Below, piece by piece: positions 17,764 through 28,070 of a stretch of 64,000 nucleotides of DNA; position 1 is the stretch's first letter, and every line of letters begins with the position of its first letter. A program made the position numbers and the translations under genes. This DNA is from SZUA-320 sp963707875. Its GTDB lineage: Bacteria; Gemmatimonadota; Gemmatimonadetes; Gemmatimonadales; GWC2-71-9. The DNA lies in the NCBI GenBank assembly GCA_963707875.1, contig CAVPRU010000014.1, forward strand, positions 868,001 through 932,000, read 5' to 3'. The notes under the pieces are model-generated. The model was not told the DNA's origin. It did not search any database and was given only the letters and a program-made list of their open reading frames with translations.

Positions 17764-18537
17764 TCAGCGATTCGTCCAGACCGGACGGCGCTTGTCATAG
17801 AACGAGGCGATCCCTTCGCGCACGTCCTTCGTCACCATCAGATCCTCCAGGAAGACCCGCTCTGCCTCCTGGCGGGCCGCCTCGAACGGCCGGCCGTGGA
17901 GCTGGCGGACCAGTCGGGTGTTCATCCGCATGATCAGCGGGCTCGCCCGCCGCAGGTCGTCCAGCACCGCCGTCAGCGCCGCTTCCAGCTCCCCCTCCGG
18001 GGCGAGGTGGGACACCAGACCCATGGCGGACATTTCGGCGGCTGAGTAGGTGCGCCCCGTGGCGGTCACCTCGATCGCGCGGGCGACCCCGATCCGGGCC
18101 GACAACCAGGCCACGCTGACCGGGGCGAAGAAGCCGAGCCGGATCTCCGGCTGACCGAAGGTGGCCCGTTCGCTCGCCAGGAGGATGTCGGCCATGAGAA
18201 CCAGTTCGAACCCGGCTCCGAGCGCCGCCCCGTCCACGGCCATCACCACGGGCAGCGGGCTGGCGCCGAGCGCCCGGAAGAGCCGACTGAACATGGCGAT
18301 CATCGCCGGGGCCTGTTCGGGACGGTGCTCCCCGACGTCCGCGCCCGCCGAGAAGGCCCGCCCTTCGGCCTGCAGGACGATCGCCTTGAGCGAGGAGTCC
18401 GCCACCGCCCGCTCGACCGCCACCGCCAGCTCCTCCATGACCGCCGCGGTGAGGATGTTGACCGGCGGCGCGTGCAGGGTCAGCAGGGCGATATCGTCGC
18501 GGACTTGGTAGCGGACCGTGGTCGCCGTGTCAGGCAT
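17764..18537 (-). CDS. dch: Cyclohexa-1,5-diene-1-carbonyl-CoA hydratase
   Basis: 257 residues from the ATG at 18537 (GAGGAGG site), intact. Crotonase fold with 'FSAGADVGEHRPEQAP' and oxyanion-hole region 'AVDGAALGAGFELVLMADI'. 'SAGADVGEH' plus 'PEIRLGFFAPVSVAWL' resemble Dch/BamR enzymes rather than general enoyl-CoA hydratases. The reaction adds water to the diene product of benzoyl-CoA reductase, giving 6-hydroxycyclohex-1-ene-1-carbonyl-CoA, the Had substrate. It sits 10 bases before the ketopantoate-reductase-like gene. A generic enoyl-CoA hydratase is the alternative. Confidence 0.72.
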   Translation of the reverse strand: MPDTATTVRYQVRDDIALLTLHAPPVNILTAAVMEELAVAVERAVADSSLKAIVLQAEGRAFSAGADVGEHRPEQAPAMIAMFSRLFRALGASPLPVVMAVDGAALGAGFELVLMADILLASERATFGQPEIRLGFFAPVSVAWLSARIGVARAIEVTATGRTYSAAEMSAMGLVSHLAPEGELEAALTAVLDDLRRASPLIMRMNTRLVRQLHGRPFEAARQEAERVFLEDLMVTKDVREGIASFYDKRRPVWTNR

Positions 18538-18551
18538 GTCCGTCCTCCTCG

Positions 18552-19302
18552 TCACATCCGCTGCCCGCCATCGACCTGGATGACGGTGCCGGTGATGTGT
18601 CGGGCCCGCGAGGAACAGAGAAAGGCAACCGCGTGCGCAACGTCTTCCGGATCGGCGAGCCGCCCCAGCGCCGTTTCGGCCACCGCGTCCTCGAGGACCT
18701 TGGCCGGCAGCTCGGCGCTCATGGCGGTCCGCACCATCCCCGGCGCGACGCAGTTCACCGTCACGCCGGACGGCCCCAGCTCCCGGGCCAGCGACCGGGT
18801 CAGCGCCATCACCCCGGCCTTGGATGCGGCGTAGTTGGCCTGCCCCGCCTTCCCGCGCAGCCCGTTGATCGAGGCGATGGTCACGATCCGGCCGCTCCGC
18901 TGGGCCCGGAAGACCGGGGCGGCCGCCCGGCAGAAGGTGAAGCATCCCTTGAGGTTGACCGAGAGCACCTTATCCCACGCTTCCTCGGTCATCTTCCAGA
19001 CCATCGCGTCGCGGGTGACGCCGGCGTTGCAGACCAGGGCGTCCAGTCGGCCGAAGTCCCGCACCACCGCGGCAACGCACCCTTCGGCGCCCGATACGCT
19101 CGCTACGTCAGCCTCGAACACCATGGCGCGCTGGCCGGCGGCACGGATCTCGGCGGCGACGTCCTCGGCGTCCCGGATCGCGCCCAGATCAACCAGCGCC
19201 ACGTCGCAGCCGTCGGCCGCCAGGGTGCGCGCGATGGCCGCGCCAATGCCGCGTCCCGCCCCGGTGACGAGCGCCACTGGTCGAGGTCGACCCCGCGGTC
19301 AT
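18552..19302 (-). CDS. SDR-family 3-oxoacyl reductase (FabG-like)
   Basis: About 250 residues. From 'VALVTGAGRGIGAAIA' (NAD(P) motif) the frame is intact through 'CNAGVTRDAMVWKM', the catalytic 'YAASKAG' and 'TGTVIQVDGGQRM'. The ATG at 19302 ('MTAGS') lies in another frame with a break near 19,280-19,290. A GTG at 19277 would give a protein missing its first strand. The ATG overlaps the expected stop of the upstream hydrolase gene (ATGA). In this pathway it could act as a hydroxyacyl-CoA dehydrogenase in the steps after ring opening; FabG in fatty acid synthesis is less likely here. Confidence 0.75.
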
Positions 19303-20267
19303 CCGGCTACCCCAGCCACCTGCGCCGCAGCCACCGCAGAATTGGAACTGCTCCGGGATCCCGGTCGCCTCGCACTTCGGGCAGGCCTTGGTGTACGGCC
19401 CCCAGAGGAACTCGGTGCTGCCGCCCTCCGCGGCCCGGCGCCGGAGACCCCGATAGTCGGGCTTCCGCTTCTGGACGAAGGCCTGCATCCCCTCGTAGGG
19501 CTCCAGCGTGGCGAAGTGGGTGGACAGCCAGTCGCGGGCGTGGCCCACCGTGGCGTTCCACGACGCTTCCTTCCAGTAGTTCACCTGCTGCTTGGTGTAG
19601 CGAGTGCACTCGGGGAACTTGTCCAGGCACCCGTCGACCAGGGTCTGCACCTCGTCGTCCAGCTGGGCTCGCGGGACGACCCGGTTCACCAGGCCCCATT
19701 CGAGCGCCTTCGGGGCGGGGATCTTCGGGTTGAGGAACAGCATCTCCCGGGCTCGACGGTCTCCCACATGGATCGACAGCCATTGGGTGGCGCCGCCCGC
19801 CGCCACGCTGCCGACGCTGGTCCCGACCTGCGCGAGGTAGGTGTCGTCGGCCATGACCGCCAGGTCACAGGCCAGCTGCGACTCGTTGCCCCCTCCGACG
19901 GCCATGCCGTTGATCCGGGCGATGGTGACCTTGCCGCTCCGCAGGATGCTCTCGATGTACCGGGTGAAGAGCCCCATGTACTTCCAGTAGTCGCGGGGGC
20001 GCCTGGTGTAGAGCTCGGCGTACTCCTTGACGTCGCCACCGGTGCAGAAGGCCTTGTCGCCGGCGCCGGTGTAGACGATGACGCCGACGGCGTCGTCGGT
20101 CGACGCGTCATCGAAGGCGGTGATCAGCTCGAGCAGCGTCGTCGGTCGGTAGGAGTTGTACACCTCGGGCCGATTGATGGTGATCCGGGCCATCATGTCC
20201 CGCTTCTCGTACAGGATGTCCCGGAAGTCGAATTCGGTCACCGGTCGGGAGGCGAAACTATCTCCAT
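19299..20267 (-). CDS. Ring-opening hydrolase of the Oah/BamA family with C-terminal zinc ribbon
   Basis: Crotonase-family protein of about 320 residues: 'GDVKEYAELYTRRPRDYWKY', 'INGMAVGGGNESQLACDLAV' and 'GSVAAGGATQWLS', with 'KFPECTRYTKQQ' later. This pattern is shared with 6-oxocyclohex-1-ene-1-carbonyl-CoA hydrolase, which hydrates and opens the ring to 3-hydroxypimeloyl-CoA. Compared with about 380 residues for known Oah it lacks a segment before 'DKFPECT' and gains a tail with 'CPKCE' and 'CGGCG'. The ATG at 20267 needs a frame change before 'TEFDFRDIL'; a GTG near 20,243 is an alternative. The end also needs a shift to reach the overlapping stop. Confidence 0.65.
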
Positions 20268-20291
20268 TCGGCTCTTCCTTTCGTGGATCGT

Positions 20292-21504
20292 TCAGCGGGT
20301 ATCGACCCGCACGACGATGGCGGCCGCGCTGTCGCCTGCCGCGCAGCCGGTGAACAGTCCATAGCCGCCGCCGCACCGAACCAGGTCTTCGATCAGCTCG
20401 ATGATGGAACGCATCCCGGTCGGCCCCTGCGGGTGTCCCCAGACCAGGGAACAGCCGTGCCGGTTCATGCGTTCCGGGGCAATGCCCAGGGTGCGCCCGA
20501 GGTAGACGTCATTCACCGCGAACGGGTTGTGGGTCGTCACGCTCGCCAGGTCGTCCACCCCGATCCCGGCCCGGTCAGCGCCTCCGCGGGCGGCGGGCAC
20601 CACCGCCATCGGCATCCGGCCCCGGTCCACCCTGGCTTGCCCGAAGCTGCAGCAGCCGGACGTCGATCCCGGGATCTCGCGACAGTCCGCGGGCCCGGTC
20701 GCGCCCCGCCGCGAGGATCATGGCGGCGTTGCCATCGGCCGGATGGGTCTGCATCCCGAACGTCACTGAGCCCCCCTCGATCACCGGCCGGAGCTTGGCC
20801 AGCCCCTCGGCGGTGGTCGGGGACGCCCTCGTCCCCCGTCACGGTCCCCACGACCTTGCGCCCGCCCGGCCCGCGGAGCTCGATCGGCCGCAGCATGTAG
20901 CGATCCAGGAAGGTGGCATTCCCTTCGGTGGCCTGCCGGTACTGGGCGTACCGGAGGAGGGTGAGTTCCTCCTGCGCCTCCCGGCTGATCCCGGCCTCCC
21001 GGGCCACTTTCTCGGCCGTCGCCAGCATCGAGCCGCCGGCATACGGGTCGTGGCCGAAACTGTCGAGCACCCAGTCCTCGGCGCTGCCGGTGCCGCCGGG
21101 GCCGCCGGGATTCGGGTAGTACAGATGCGGCCCGTTGCTGGTCCGGTCGGCGCTGGCGGCCAGATAGACCGTCGCGCCACCGGTGGCCAGTTCCTGGGCC
21201 GCCTGGACCAGGCAGCGCACCGAGGTGGCGCAGGCCTGGTTGATCGTCGGGCCGCTCAGCATGCCCGAGTCCCGCCAGACCGGCAAACCACGGGGCGCCG
21301 TAGAAGGAGTGCTTGCTCGGCACCGTCGTCCCGAAGCACAGGCCGTCGATTGCCTCCGGCGCGATCTGCCGCTCGGCCAGCCCGCGTCGCGCGATCTCCG
21401 CGGCGAAGGGGAATCGGCGGCTGCGTCGCGAAGCTGCCCTGCCAGGCCACGAACGGGGTGGACCAGTAGGCACCGTAGGGAATCCTGATGTCGGTAAACT
21501 GCAT
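20292..21504 (-). CDS. Thiolase family protein (acetyl-CoA acyltransferase), about four frameshifts
   Basis: The ATG at 21504 follows GAGGAGGAG. Joined frames give about 404 residues: 'IRIPYGAYWSTPFVAWQG', 'AIDGLCFGTTVPSKHSFYGA', nucleophile region 'INQACATSVRCL', 'DDLASVTTHNPFAVND', 'HGCSLVWGHPQGPTG' (the GHP motif) and 'GLFTGCAAGDSA'. Breaks are near 21,425, 21,270, 20,822 and 20,635. Catalytic Cys and His motifs are preserved. It fits thiolytic cleavage of the 3-oxoacyl-CoA formed from 3-hydroxypimeloyl-CoA. A 24-base gap separates it from the Oah-like gene. Confidence 0.75.
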
Positions 21505-21517
21505 GGTCTCCTCCTCG

Positions 21518-22158
21518 TTACCGGCGCCGAAGACCGCGTGAGGGCCAGGTCGAGCATTTCCTCCCCGATCTGCTCCACCGTCCCGTGTCGCGCCGGGTCG
21601 TACCACATGAAGATCCAGTTGAGCATGCCGAAGATGAACAGGGTCGCGTGCCGGCTCCGCCGCGACTCGCGCCCCGCCGGGCTGGACTCCGCCCATCAGC
21701 TCGCCAACCACCGCCGACACCAGCCGATGGTACCTGCGTCGCAGGGCTTCGACCGTCTCGTACTGCTCGCCCTGGAGCGACTCCAGCTCGATAGGTACAC
21801 GCCTTCAGTTCGTTCGGGATGGCTGACGAAGAACGCCAGATGACCGATCACCAGCCGTCGGAACCGTTCCTCCGCCGTGCCCCGCCATCCGGGCTCGCTC
21901 GGTCTGCACTTCGAGCAGGGTGGCAAAGGTGCGGTATTGGAGCTGATAGAGCAGGTCCTCCTTGCCGGTGCAGTAGTGGTACAGCCCGGCCAGGCTGCCG
22001 CCGACCGCGCCGCTGACGTCCCGCATCGAGGTGGCCTCGTACCCCTTTTCCGCGTAGAGCGCGGCCGTGGCCGTGAGAAGATGGTCCAGCCGCTGGCGGG
22101 TCGCTTCCCGCTCGGGGCGCTTGCGGGATACCGTGTTGCCGGCCGGCTTCAGACTCAT
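21518..22158 (-). CDS. TetR-family transcriptional regulator, frameshifted
   Basis: The ATG at 22158 overlaps the stop of the molybdenum enzyme (ATGA). The N-terminal helix-turn-helix is intact: 'ATAALYAEKGYEATSMRDVS' then 'GLYHYCTGKEDLLYQL'. The ligand-binding part needs joining across breaks near 21,870, 21,795 and 21,650 ('RFRRLVIGHLAFFVSHPERT', 'GMLNWIFMWYDPARHG', 'IGEEMLDLALTR'). Total is about 213 residues, normal for TetR. The probable TAA is at 21518. A TetR regulator inside an acyl-CoA degradation run normally senses an acyl- or aryl-CoA. The palindrome at 30.56 kb is a candidate operator. Confidence 0.75.
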
Positions 22159-25031
22159 GATCGCCTCTCCTTGGTGGCCCCGACCGGTTCAAGATCGCGG
22201 TCCTGTTGCGGCGAGCCGGCCCTGGCCTTGCGTCCTGCCAGAATCTTCTCCGGGGTGATGGGCAGTTCGGTCACCCGGACCCCGCAGGCATCGTAGATGG
22301 CGTTGGCGATGGCGCCGAGGATCGGCAGCAGAGACCCCTCCCCGATCTCCTTGGCGCCGAACGGTCCGTGTGGTTCGTAACTCTCCACCGCCACCGTGCG
22401 AATCTCGGGCGACTCCCGGATGGTCGGGATCAGGTAGTCGTGCAGGTTCGGCGTTGGTGAAGCGCCCCGCCCCGTCCACCAGGGTGTCCTCCAGCAGCGT
22501 TTCCCCCAGGCCCATCACGATGGAACCCTCGACCTGGCCGTGGAAGGTCACCGGGTTGATGACGGTCCCCGCATCGCTGAAATCGGTGACCCGGTCAACG
22601 GTCACGTATCCGGTCTCGAGATCGACGGTGACTTCGGCCACCGCGGTGGAGAAGCTGTAGGCCGGGGAGGTGCCGACGGTGCCACCCTTGAAATCTCCCC
22701 CGAGATCGGCCGGCGGCCGATAGGATCCGGTGCCGACCACCGGGCCACCCCGGGCGAAGGCGAGGCGCGCCGCGACGGCCCACTCCATGCCCTGGGCCGG
22801 CTGCCCGGAGACGAAGATCCGGCCATCCCGCGCCACCAGTCCATCCGGATCGCAGCCAAGTTCCCGCGCGGCCACCTCACACAGCTGCGCCTTCACCCGC
22901 TGGGCCGCCATCCGAACCGCGTTCCCGCCCATCAGCGTCAGCCGGCTCGAGTAGGCCCCGAGGTCGAGCGGACTGAGCACGGTGTCGCAGTCGGCCAGCC
23001 AGACCTGCTGGTAGGGGACCCCCAGTTCCTCGGCGGCGATCTGGACCATGACGGTATCCGATCCCTGCCCGATCTCGGCGGCCGCGATATGAAGCGACAC
23101 CCCGGTGCCGTCCTCGTGGACCCGGATCACCGCGTTCGAATGGGGAAAGTCGGATCGGTAGATCGGGTAGCCCGCGCCCGACACAAAGCCGCCGCACCCC
23201 ACCCCGATGCCCATCCCCGGCGGGAGCTTGCCCTTCTTGGCCACCCAGTCGGTGGCCTCACGGGCCCGTTCCAGCGTCTCGGTGAACTCGCAGGAGGAGA
23301 TGTCGAGCGCGTTGCAGGTCCGGATGCCCGGTTCCATGGCGTTCCGGAGCCGGAGCTCGATCGGGTCGAGCCCGAGATCCTCGGCGATCATGTCGAGCAG
23401 CGACTCGAAGGCGAACCGGGGCTGCGGCACCCCGTGGCCCGCGGAAGGCCCCCGAGGCGGGGAGGTTGGTATAGACCCGGAGGCCCTGGTAGCGGTAGTT
23501 CGACATCTTGTACAGCGTCGGCAGCATCGAGCCGGCGTAGTAGGCGGTGATGACCCCGAAGGAGGTGTAGGCCCCGCCATCGAGGACCACGCGCTGGTCC
23601 ACGGCGGTGATGGTGCCATCCGCCTTGACTCCGATCTTCAGGTCGATCGTCTGCTTGTGCCGCCCCCGGAAGTGCACGTGCATCTCTTCCCGGGTGTAGG
23701 CCATCAGGACCGGGCGCCCGGTCATCCGGGCGAGGATGGCGGCGCAGAAGTCGAGCGGCGTCGCCTCCGCCTTGGCTCCAAAGCCCCCACCCACCGCTGG
23801 CCGGATGACCCGGATGTTCCCCATCGGGACACCGAGCGTCCGGGAGAGCGAGCGGTGCAGATAGTGGGGGGTCTGGGTGCTGGCCCACAGGGTGAGCCGG
23901 TCCCCGTGCGGCTCCCACTGGGCCAGCGCGGCGTGCGGCTCCATCGGACTCTGGTAGCTGCGGTTGCCGACGAACCGCTGCTCCCGCACCAGATCCGCCT
24001 CCGCGAACCCCTGCTCCACGTTGCCGAAATCCCAGTCGACCCGGGTGTTGATGTTGCCGGCGTAGCGAGGGTGCTCGGGGTGGATCACCGGGGCACCGGG
24101 GGCCATCGCGGCCTCAGCGTCGAACACCGCCGGCAGCGGCTCGAAGGTCACGTCGATCAGCTCGAGGGCCCGCTCCGCCGTGTCCAGATCGACGGCGGCC
24201 ACGGCGGCGATCTCGTCGCCCACGATAGCGGACCCGATCCTTGGCCAGGATCTGCTCGTCCTCCCGGGCGGGGCTCACCCCGTACCAGGTATCCGGCACA
24301 TCCGCCCCGGTGATCACCGCCAGCACGCCGGGCAGCGCGCGGGCCCTGGAGACGTCGATCCGGGTGATCCGCCCGTGCGCGATCGGGCTCCCGAGGATCT
24401 TCCCATGAAGCATTCCCGGCAGCCGGAGATCGGCGGTGTACTTGGCCCGGCCGGTCGTCTTGTCGGGGCCGTCATAGCGGGTGACCCCCCGGCCGACGAT
24501 GGCGTGATCCCGCTGCTGATCCTGCTCCCCGTGGACGATCGGGGTCGTGTCGAGTGGGACTCCGTCGAAACTCCGCCACCCCTGGACCGCCCGGATGATC
24601 CGGGGATAGGCCCCGCAGCGACAGAGGTTGCCGCTCAGCGCCTCGCGGATGTCCTCTTCCGACGGATCGGGAACCCGGTCGATCAGCACCTTGGCCGACA
24701 TCAGCATGCCCGAGGTGCAGTAGCCGCACTGCAGCGCCCCGTGTTTGATGAACGCCTTCTGGAGCGGGTGGAGGTCACCGTCCCGCGCCAGCCCCTCGAC
24801 GGTGGTGATCGACTTCCCTTCGGCGGCCACGGCGAGCGTCAGGCACGACGCGACAGGGTGTCCCCCCATCTCGACCGTGCAGGCACCACAGTCGCCGGAT
24901 CCGCACCCCTGCTTGGCCCCGGTCAGGCCGAGCTGGTCGCGGAGCACGGCCAGGAGGGTCGTGTTGGGCCGCACGGCGAGCACCCGCTCCTGGCCGTTGA
25001 CCTGCAGCCGGACCAGCGTCTCCTGGCTCAT
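22155..25031 (-). CDS. Fused [2Fe-2S]/molybdopterin subunit of a xanthine-dehydrogenase-family enzyme, 4-hydroxybenzoyl-CoA reductase-like
   Basis: About 959 residues after joining three breaks (near 24,240, 23,440 and 22,455). Residues 1-155: ferredoxin-like domain 'GCGSGDCGACTVEM' and second cluster domain 'QCGYCTSGM', 'GNLCRCGAYPRI'. The remainder is the Mo-binding subunit: 'GRAKYTADLRLPGMLHGK', 'RPAVGGGFGAKAEATP', 'ASGAFRG', 'AAEIGQGSDTVM' and 'HGPFGAKEIGEG'. Segments such as 'LGAYSSRLTLMGGNA' and 'KKGKLPPG' recall HcrA, which removes the para hydroxyl of 4-hydroxybenzoyl-CoA. In HcrABC the FeS and Mo subunits are separate; here they are fused. Substrate unproven. Confidence 0.7.
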
Positions 25032-25911
25032 GGGATCCGGATCCCGGCACCGCGCCGTCGCCTCGTGAAGGGCCCGCCTCGTGAGCACCGCCACCAGTTC
25101 CCGCCGAAAGGCCGCCGAACCGCGGAGGTCCGAAATCGGAAGCGCTTCCTCGGCACTCGTGGCCCCGGCAACGGCAAAGAGTTCGTCGCAGGGCGCTTCA
25201 CCCTCGAGGACCGCCGCCGCCCGGCGCGGCCAGCAGCGGAATCGGTGCCACGGCTCCCAGCGCGATCCGGGCTCCCACGATCCGCCCCTCGACGACTCCG
25301 ACTCCGGCCGCGACGGCCGCCACCGCGAGCGCCGAACCGCGTCTCCGGGCAAACCGCTGATAGCTGGCGCCAAAGCCCGGCGCCGGCCGGGGGATCCGGA
25401 TCCCGACCAGCAGTTCCCCCGGGAGCAGCACGGTCTGTCGCGGCCCGATGAAGAATGCCTCGGCGCCCACCTCGCGTGCCCCGGCCGGCCCGAGCAGGTC
25501 CAGCCGGGCCCGCCTGACGATGGCCGGCGGCGGCGTATCGGCACAGGGCACGGCGCGGCAGAAGTTGCCGCCGATCGTGGCCAGGCTTCGGATGGGCGGG
25601 CTCCCGACTGCACCAGCGGCCTCGGCCAGGGCGGGACACCATTCCCGCACCAGAGTCGACGCTCGCGACCTCGGCCACCGTCGTCAGGGCCCCGATCCAC
25701 AGCGTGCCGGCCTCTACCCGGATACCGTGCAACTCCTCGACCCCGTCCAGGGCGATCAGCTGCCGGGCGCCCTCTCGGCCGCGGTGGTAGTCGGGCAGCA
25801 GCTCGGTCCCGCCGGCCAGGAACGCACCGTCGGCCCCGCACTGGACGCCGAGGGCGCAGGCGTCGGCCAGGGTCGCGCGGGCGGTGGTAGGCGATCGTGG
25901 GAAGGCGCCAT
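25028..25911 (-). CDS. FAD-binding subunit of the molybdenum hydroxylase, frameshifted
   Basis: About 294 residues joined over breaks near 25,885, 25,648, 25,200 and possibly 25,050. CoxM/XdhB-type motifs: 'GAFLAGGTELLPDYHRG', 'LWIGALTTVAEVA', 'SLATIGGNFCRAVPCADTPP' and 'PRQTVLLPGELLVGIRIP'. It passes electrons between FAD and the Fe-S clusters of the downstream subunit, whose start overlaps its stop. HcrB proteins carry an extra four-cysteine loop binding a [4Fe-4S] cluster. I see no such loop after 'CADTPP', which argues against a strict HcrB assignment. Confidence 0.7.
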
Positions 25912-25913
25912 CG

Positions 25914-26796
25914 TCAGTTCGCCATGGCCGCGGTCCAGGCCGGCTCCGGGCGTCCCCAGTTTCCGGTAGCGGAAGGCACCCCAGAGCGCCGCCCCGATGG
26001 CCCCGGTGTAGATGCGCGTCTTCATGGGTGATGATCTCGGGCGGCACCGCCCCGGCCGGCAGCTTCTTCGCGAGCGCGTCCCGCAGCGCGCCCAGCAGTC
26101 CCACATCCGAGGCCAGCCCGCCGCTGACGAATACCGCGCCCTCGAACCGGCAGCGAACGCAGCAGACGGGCGAACCGGTCGGCCATGCTCTCGTGCACTC
26201 CACGCAGGATGTCGGTCGTCGTGATTCCCCGCGAGACCATGTTGATCACATCGGTCTCGGCCAGGACCGCGCAGATCGAGCTGACCTTCTCCGGCTGCGT
26301 CGCCTGGAAGCGACAGCGGGCCGATCTCGTCCTGCGAGACGCCCAGGTAGCGGGCGATGTTCTCCAGGAACTGGCCCGACCCCGACGCGCACTGGCTGGT
26401 CATCTTGTAGTCCAGCACCCGGCCCCGGTCGTCCATGGCCACCGCACGGGTGTGCAGCGCGCCGACGTCGAGCACCGCCCGGGCGGCCGGCGCCAGGAAC
26501 AGCGCGCCCCGCGCGTGCGTCGTCATGCCGTAGAAGTGGCCGGTGGCGAAGGGCACTTCTTCTCCGTCGCCGGTGGTGGCGATGTAGTGCAGCTCGTGCG
26601 ACGTCGGCCGCCGCCACCGCGGCGGCGATAGACCTCGTCCACCACCTTGGCGATCTCGCGCCGCCGGATCCGGCCCGACGACCTCTGGCCAGCACCTGGC
26701 TCCTCGCGGTGCCGTCCGGATCACCGCCATCACCACCACCTTCACGGCGCCGCTCCCGACGTCGATCCCGGCGGTCGATGATACATCAGCCACCAT
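25914..26796 (-). CDS. bzdQ: Set-2 aryl-CoA reductase ATPase subunit, BzdQ/BcrD-like, frameshifted
   Basis: About 294 residues, the usual BzdQ/BcrD size. Joined segments are 'STAGIDVGSGAVKVVVM', 'YIATTGDGEEVPFATGHFYG', 'VLDVGALHTRAVAMDDRG', 'SQCASGSGQFLENIARYLG', 'SSICAVLAETDVINMVSRGI', 'GAVFVSGGLASDVGLLG' and 'IYTGAIGAALWGAFRYRKL'. The two cluster-binding cysteines are in the fourth and fifth segments. Breaks lie near 26,705, 26,640, 26,310, 26,155, 26,020 and 25,935. The ATG at 26796 overlaps the upstream ATPase gene by 11 bases, and the stop is 2 bases before the FAD-subunit gene. Confidence 0.68.
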
Positions 26797-28070
26797 CCGG
26801 CTGGCGAAGAGCGCGGCGCCCAGCGCGCCGGTGTAGATGCTGTCGGGAGAGATGTTGAGCACGCCGGTCGCCGTAGTTCTCCTCGCACCAGTTCCCGCAG
26901 GGCCCGCACGGCGGCCGGGTTCTTGGCCACGCCGCCGGTGAAGGTGAACTCGTCGGCGACGCCACCCGAGCGGGCCAGCAGGCTCATGGCGCGGAGAACG
27001 ATGGCCCGGTGGAGCCCGGCCAGGATGTCCTCGCGCTTCTCGCCCAGCGAGAGCCGTTCGCGCAGTTCGGCGCCGGCGAAGACGGTGCAGGTGGAGTTGA
27101 TCTTGACGCACCGGCGCGACTGTTCGGCCAGCGGCCCCAGCTCGTGCAGACCGAGGTTCATTTCGTCCGCGATGTAGCCGAGGTAGCGGCCGCAGCCGGC
27201 CGCGCAGCGGTCGTTCATCTGGAAGCTGGTGACGATCCCTGCCGAGTCGATCTGGATCGCCTTGGTGTCCTGGCCCGCCGATGTCGAGCACGGTGCGGGT
27301 TTCCGGGAACATCGCGTGCGCTCCCAGCCCGTGGCACAGGATCTCGGACCGGATCTGCTCCTTCGGGAACGGCAGCCGGGCCCGGCCGTATCCGGTTCCC
27401 ACGGTGGCCGACCGGGGTCAGGTCCTCGTCCACCGCGGCACTCCACCGCGTCGGCCAGCCCCGGCGGTTCGCCAATCCGCTTCAGCGCCTCCCCGATGTG
27501 GTCGCGGAAGTCGAGGTCCAGCGGTTCGTTCTCCACCCGGATGATGCACTTGTCGTAGACCCCGACCAGCCGGTCGATAGCTGACTCCGCCGGGCTGGCC
27601 GATCTCCTCGGCGATGCGCATGAACGGCGATCCCACAGCGTCGCGGAAGAAGTCGGACCGCAGCACCGGCGGCTGCCGGAAGCGCGTCCTCCTCCTCCAC
27701 GCGTGATGCGGCGGCAGATCTCCGGATCGCCTCGGCGAACGGCGCCCACGGAGCTCGGCGGGCGATCGAGATCTCCACTTCCTCCAGCATCAGCTCCTCC
27801 AGCCGGCGCAGCTGGTGCAGCAGCTGCTCCAGCACGAAGGCCCGCCGCAGTCGCCCCACCTCGTTCCGCCGCCCCGACCTGCTCGGCGTGCCGATTGACC
27901 ATGGTCGAACCGCGCGTTGATGAACGCCTCGGTCCGGGCCACCGCCGCCGCCAGATCGTAGTTCGACCGGGAGTTGGTGATCCCGCAGCCCGATGCATCT
28001 GCTGATCCCCGTCCAGGACGAGCGCCTTGGTGGTGGTCGACCCGAGGTCAATCCCGACGACGTAGCTCAT
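26786..28070 (-). CDS. bzdP: Set-2 aryl-CoA reductase ATPase subunit, BzdP/BcrA-like, heavily frameshifted
   Basis: About 428 residues, matching BcrA/BzdP. It starts 'VVGIDLGSTTTKALVLDGD' (phosphate loop), then 'AFVLEQLLHQLRRLEELMLE', 'DFFRDAVGSPFMRIAEEIG', 'VGVYDKCIIRVENEPLDLDF', 'SEILCHGLGAHAMFPETRTV', 'DTKAIQIDSAGIVTSFQMND', 'RCAAGCGRYLGYIADEMN', 'KINSTCTVFAGAELRE' and 'FTFTGGVAKNPAAVRALREL'. About ten frame breaks separate these, but the order is that of an intact protein and the motifs are conserved. The ATG overlaps the BzdO-like stop (ATGA). It is the ATP-binding electron activator together with the following BzdQ-like subunit. Confidence 0.68.
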
